A stretch of DNA of 64,000 bases, taken from Shouchella clausii. GTDB taxonomy: Bacteria > Bacillota > Bacilli > Bacillales > Bacillaceae_D. The stretch covers positions 682,001-746,000 of the forward strand of contig NZ_BCXJ01000002.1 in the NCBI RefSeq assembly GCF_001598215.1, given 5' to 3'. A program made the position numbers and the translations under genes. The notes under the pieces were generated by a model. It saw only the letters and a program-made list of their open reading frames with translations, was not told the origin of the DNA and searched no databases. Below, piece after piece: positions 61,718 to 64,000 of the stretch (its first letter is position 1; every line of letters starts with the position of its first letter).

Positions 61718-62030
61718 ACCCCTTTAACATGTTTTTGAAACCTCATTCCTTCCCTATATCGCACAAGAGTCATTATGAATCAAAAGTGTCAAATTGAAAA
61801 GTACACACTTTTTAGTTATATAGTAACCAAAAAGTAATAATTGTGTTTTCCATTGTAGTCATACACGCATTCCTTGATTAAAAATGAAATGAAAACTACA
61901 TTTTTGGGACTATGGTGATCCACTTCGCTCAATAACTTCATCCACTCCAGAAATTCTCCTATATTATTATTGGTTATTGTAAATTGGACTAGGCTTTGGA
62001 TTTATGAACGTTAATTCAGATAAAAACTAG
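61718..62030. other. Gene-free stretch
   Basis: AT-rich sequence, about 310 bp, between the monooxygenase-like gene and the regulator terminator. It holds the promoter region for the gene at 61376. No gene-like signal found. Confidence 0.5.
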
Positions 62031-62077
62031 AATGTCCCCACGCATTTCTTTCAACAAATGAGGCGTGGGGACATTCG
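62031..62077 (-). terminator. Intrinsic terminator after the HxlR gene
   Basis: GAATGTCCCCACGC pairs exactly with GCGTGGGGACATTC (14 bp, 19-base loop). The minus strand then has TAGTTTTTATC. Confidence 0.9.
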
Positions 62078-62092
62078 TACATCGTTATACTT

Positions 62093-62440
62093 TTAATCCA
62101 TATGCAAAATTTCGAATTCATCTTGGGCGAATGAGCTCTCTGCATAAATTCCACCCCAATTGCAAAGTGCTTCCAAAATAGATTCAAGAGATTGACCAAG
62201 TTCAGTAGTTGAATACTCGACTTTCGGAGGTACTTGATTATACATTTTTCTAAGTATAAGCCCACTCATTTCTAATTCTCTAAGCGTTTGAATAAGCATT
62301 TTTTGAGTAATACTTGGTATCAGTCTCTTTAACTCACTCGTCCGCTTTGGTCCTTTTATCAAATAATATAAAACAAGAGCCTTCCACTTTCCTCCAATTA
62401 CATCTAAAGTAACCTCTAAGCCACAGTAATAAGTTTTCAT
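62093..62440 (-). CDS. HxlR-family regulator with redox Cys6, YodB-like
   Basis: This 115-residue winged-helix regulator reads MKTYYCGLEVTLDVIGGKWK, with Cys6 where YodB, HypR and relatives sense quinones or disulfide stress. The HTH follows (TSELKRLIPSITQKMLIQTL, wing KVEYSTTELGQSLESIL). I use ATG 62440 because it puts the Cys at position 6 and GGAGG lies upstream; the ATG at 62467 sits before that ribosome site. It is co-oriented with the monooxygenase-like genes and separated from them by a terminator, so it probably represses them in trans. Confidence 0.85.
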   Translation of the reverse strand: MKTYYCGLEVTLDVIGGKWKALVLYYLIKGPKRTSELKRLIPSITQKMLIQTLRELEMSGLILRKMYNQVPPKVEYSTTELGQSLESILEALCNWGGIYAESSFAQDEFEILHMD

Positions 62441-62467
62441 TTTTGAAATAACACCTCCCGTTATCAA

Positions 62468-62770
62468 TATCCATTTTTTGTTTTCCTCTTATTTTCGATA
62501 ATTTATTAACGATCAGAAGTAATTTTGTCTCTCTGTGCCTCATCCTGTAAAGACAAACTACATATAATGACCTATTTCCAAGTCAATGTACTCAATACAT
62601 TCGATGTCTCTTCCCAGATCTTCATATATGGACCGTTTGTGAAGAAGTTTGTTTACTCTCTTTCCAATCAACGTTATTGAGACTTGAAAATGTAGTCCAT
62701 ACATTCCTTTCTATTGATAAATTAACATGAAGCACTTGCTTCAGGAATGGTAATTAAAATCACCAAAACG
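62468..62770. other. Gene-free stretch
   Basis: About 300 bp of AT-rich sequence between the HxlR gene and the hydrolase terminator. It should hold the regulator's promoter, but no clear -35/-10 pair or gene is seen. Confidence 0.45.
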
Positions 62771-62806
62771 GACCATCATTGCTCGGAATCGGCAGCATTG
62801 ATGGTC
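62771..62806 (-). terminator. Intrinsic terminator of the serine hydrolase gene
   Basis: GACCATCA pairs with TGATGGTC across a loop of 20 bases. The minus strand then reads CGTTTTGGTGATTTT. It lies 25 bp past the hydrolase stop. Confidence 0.65.
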
Positions 62807-62830
62807 ATTTCTTTCACAAAGCGTAGCGTG

Positions 62831-64000
62831 TCAACAGCCCACCCGTTCAGCAACTTCCGGATCATCCTCTGTATACCAAATCAGACGCATGCCCTTGCCA
62901 TCTTCACTCTCAAAAAACTCAAGCTCTGTCGCCGTCTGTTCTTCATAATAACGGGTCGATGTCAGTGGCAGCAACGATAATATCATCCCATTACCTAACC
63001 TCATATAGAGCTTATCCTGCTCTACGTATACTGCTACGTCAAGTGAATCTCCCGTCTCGTTGGCAAATCTGTACTTTCCAAGCTGCGCCTCTACGTTTTT
63101 CGGATCGAGGGGAATGACTTTCTTTATCTCTAAAGGGCGCGGTACATCGTAATCTTCTCCAGCCATAATCTGTTCGAGGCTTTTCACCAACTGCTGCGTG
63201 TACCCATGATCGCGCTCTCCATTTTGTAGCATAATCAATGTCATATCACGATCAATATAGCGTTTGAACCATGTAGAGTATCCCGGCCATCCTCCGGTGT
63301 GGTGAGCGATGTTCCCAAACCGATCGTCATGTTCAATTAGCCAGCCCATTCCATAGGGAAATGTTTCACCATTATTCATCTTCACTGGCGAAAACATCAG
63401 TTGACGCAGCATGGGATCAATGAACTCATTATCATACAAGGCTCGATCCAATCGCAACAAATCGCCAACTGTACTGTTGACCATCCCATCCCCTTGCAAG
63501 CCGTCTAAATATTGGACGTAATTTAGTTCAGGCACTTCATCAGGCAGGACATATCCGCCATGTCCAATCCGATAGACGTAGCCCCAAGCATAATCATCAG
63601 GCACAGGCCCCGGATCCACCCGACGATTATACACTTGCGTTCGCGTCATCCCAAGCGGTTGAAAGATCTGCTCGTCCAAAAAGTCGCCATAACGCTGGCC
63701 ACTAATCCGCTCAATCAGGATAGCTAGCACAATATAGCCCGTGTTGCTGTACATCCAACTCTCATTAGGAGCGAACAACGGATCAGGCTGATGCTCAATC
63801 AGCATACGCAACACATCCTCATTGCGAGCATAACGCGTAGGATCCCACACATTTGCAAATAACTCCATGTAATCAGGCAAGCCCGATGTATGGCTTAACA
63901 AATGCCGTATGGTGATTCCTGGATATGGCAATTCGGGGATCCAGTTAGCGATCGGATCATCCCAGTGCAATTGCCCTAGTTGCTGCAAACGGACAATGCC
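62831..64000 (-). CDS. Class C beta-lactamase-like serine hydrolase, 5' end cut by window
   Basis: The frame is open to base 64000 on the minus strand, so the gene continues outside. The visible 390 residues have IRHLLSHTSGLPDYMELF and YSNTGYIVLAILIE (YSN as in the YxN motif), and HHTGGWPGYSTWFKRYIDRDMTLIMLQN (HTG as the third motif). The SxxK nucleophile lies upstream, out of view. A C-terminal beta domain (about 290-385) is present. These proteins are peptidases, esterases or penicillin-binding-like enzymes rather than true lactamases. The TTG at 63988 is not the true start. Confidence 0.85.
   Translation of the reverse strand, partial: GIVRLQQLGQLHWDDPIANWIPELPYPGITIRHLLSHTSGLPDYMELFANVWDPTRYARNEDVLRMLIEHQPDPLFAPNESWMYSNTGYIVLAILIERISGQRYGDFLDEQIFQPLGMTRTQVYNRRVDPGPVPDDYAWGYVYRIGHGGYVLPDEVPELNYVQYLDGLQGDGMVNSTVGDLLRLDRALYDNEFIDPMLRQLMFSPVKMNNGETFPYGMGWLIEHDDRFGNIAHHTGGWPGYSTWFKRYIDRDMTLIMLQNGERDHGYTQQLVKSLEQIMAGEDYDVPRPLEIKKVIPLDPKNVEAQLGKYRFANETGDSLDVAVYVEQDKLYMRLGNGMILSLLPLTSTRYYEEQTATELEFFESEDGKGMRLIWYTEDDPEVAERVGC

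Overview
The window looks like chromosome of a low-to-mid GC Gram-positive endospore former of the Bacillaceae, most like alkaliphilic Shouchella (Bacillus) clausii. Reasons: AGGAGG-type ribosome binding sites, a guanine riboswitch and a T-box leader, YrvL-, GspA- and YfiJKLMN/LnrJKLMN-like genes, LacI/CRE-type sugar control and many short intrinsic terminators. The species call is inference from gene content and style. No rRNA, tRNA, CRISPR array, intact insertion sequence or prophage was seen.

Region 1 (1-10 kb) is housekeeping and surface or nutrient genes: a YrvL-like membrane protein cut by the window edge, a secreted 5'-nucleotidase with three chitin-binding-type repeats, a guanine-riboswitch xpt-permease operon, small enzymes, and a Zur-box zinc-binding lipoprotein with an extra domain in its histidine loop. 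The terminator after the zinc gene is duplicated around a 124-bp inverted-repeat element that has a relative near 56.95 kb.

Region 2 (10-38 kb) is accessory and rich in resistance-type genes. It holds an LnrJKLMN-like two-component/ABC system, a MerR-ABC exporter operon with a textbook 19-bp spacer promoter, a lantibiotic-immunity-like ABC system with its own two-component pair, and remnants of two more ABC systems. An alkD-like gene followed by T-box-serS occurs here intact, and a second, decayed copy lies about 4 kb further on. TetR/GNAT, HxlR/arginase-like, alpha/beta hydrolase and VOC genes fill the rest.

Region 3 (38-60 kb) is carbohydrate metabolism: an unusual glycosidase-like protein with a divergent AraC regulator and a CRE; a sucrose PTS-hydrolase-LacI operon with palindromic operators; a nine-gene run (BglG-type regulator, amidohydrolase, PRD protein, SFCGS protein, DUF4312/4311/4310, DgaE-like and DgaF-like enzymes) that looks like an uncharacterised uptake and catabolic system for an amino-sugar-acid-like compound; and a GH106-like glycosidase, a GH42 beta-galactosidase and a divergent AraC regulator.

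Region 4 (60-64 kb) has two intact antibiotic-biosynthesis-monooxygenase-fold genes plus a remnant of a third, next to a YodB-like HxlR regulator carrying Cys6, and a class-C beta-lactamase-like hydrolase cut by the right edge.

Decay is frequent: one frameshift in a histidine phosphatase, two in a HAD phosphatase, and degraded ABC, kinase, alkD and serS copies. Some single-base cases could be sequencing errors in homopolymers.
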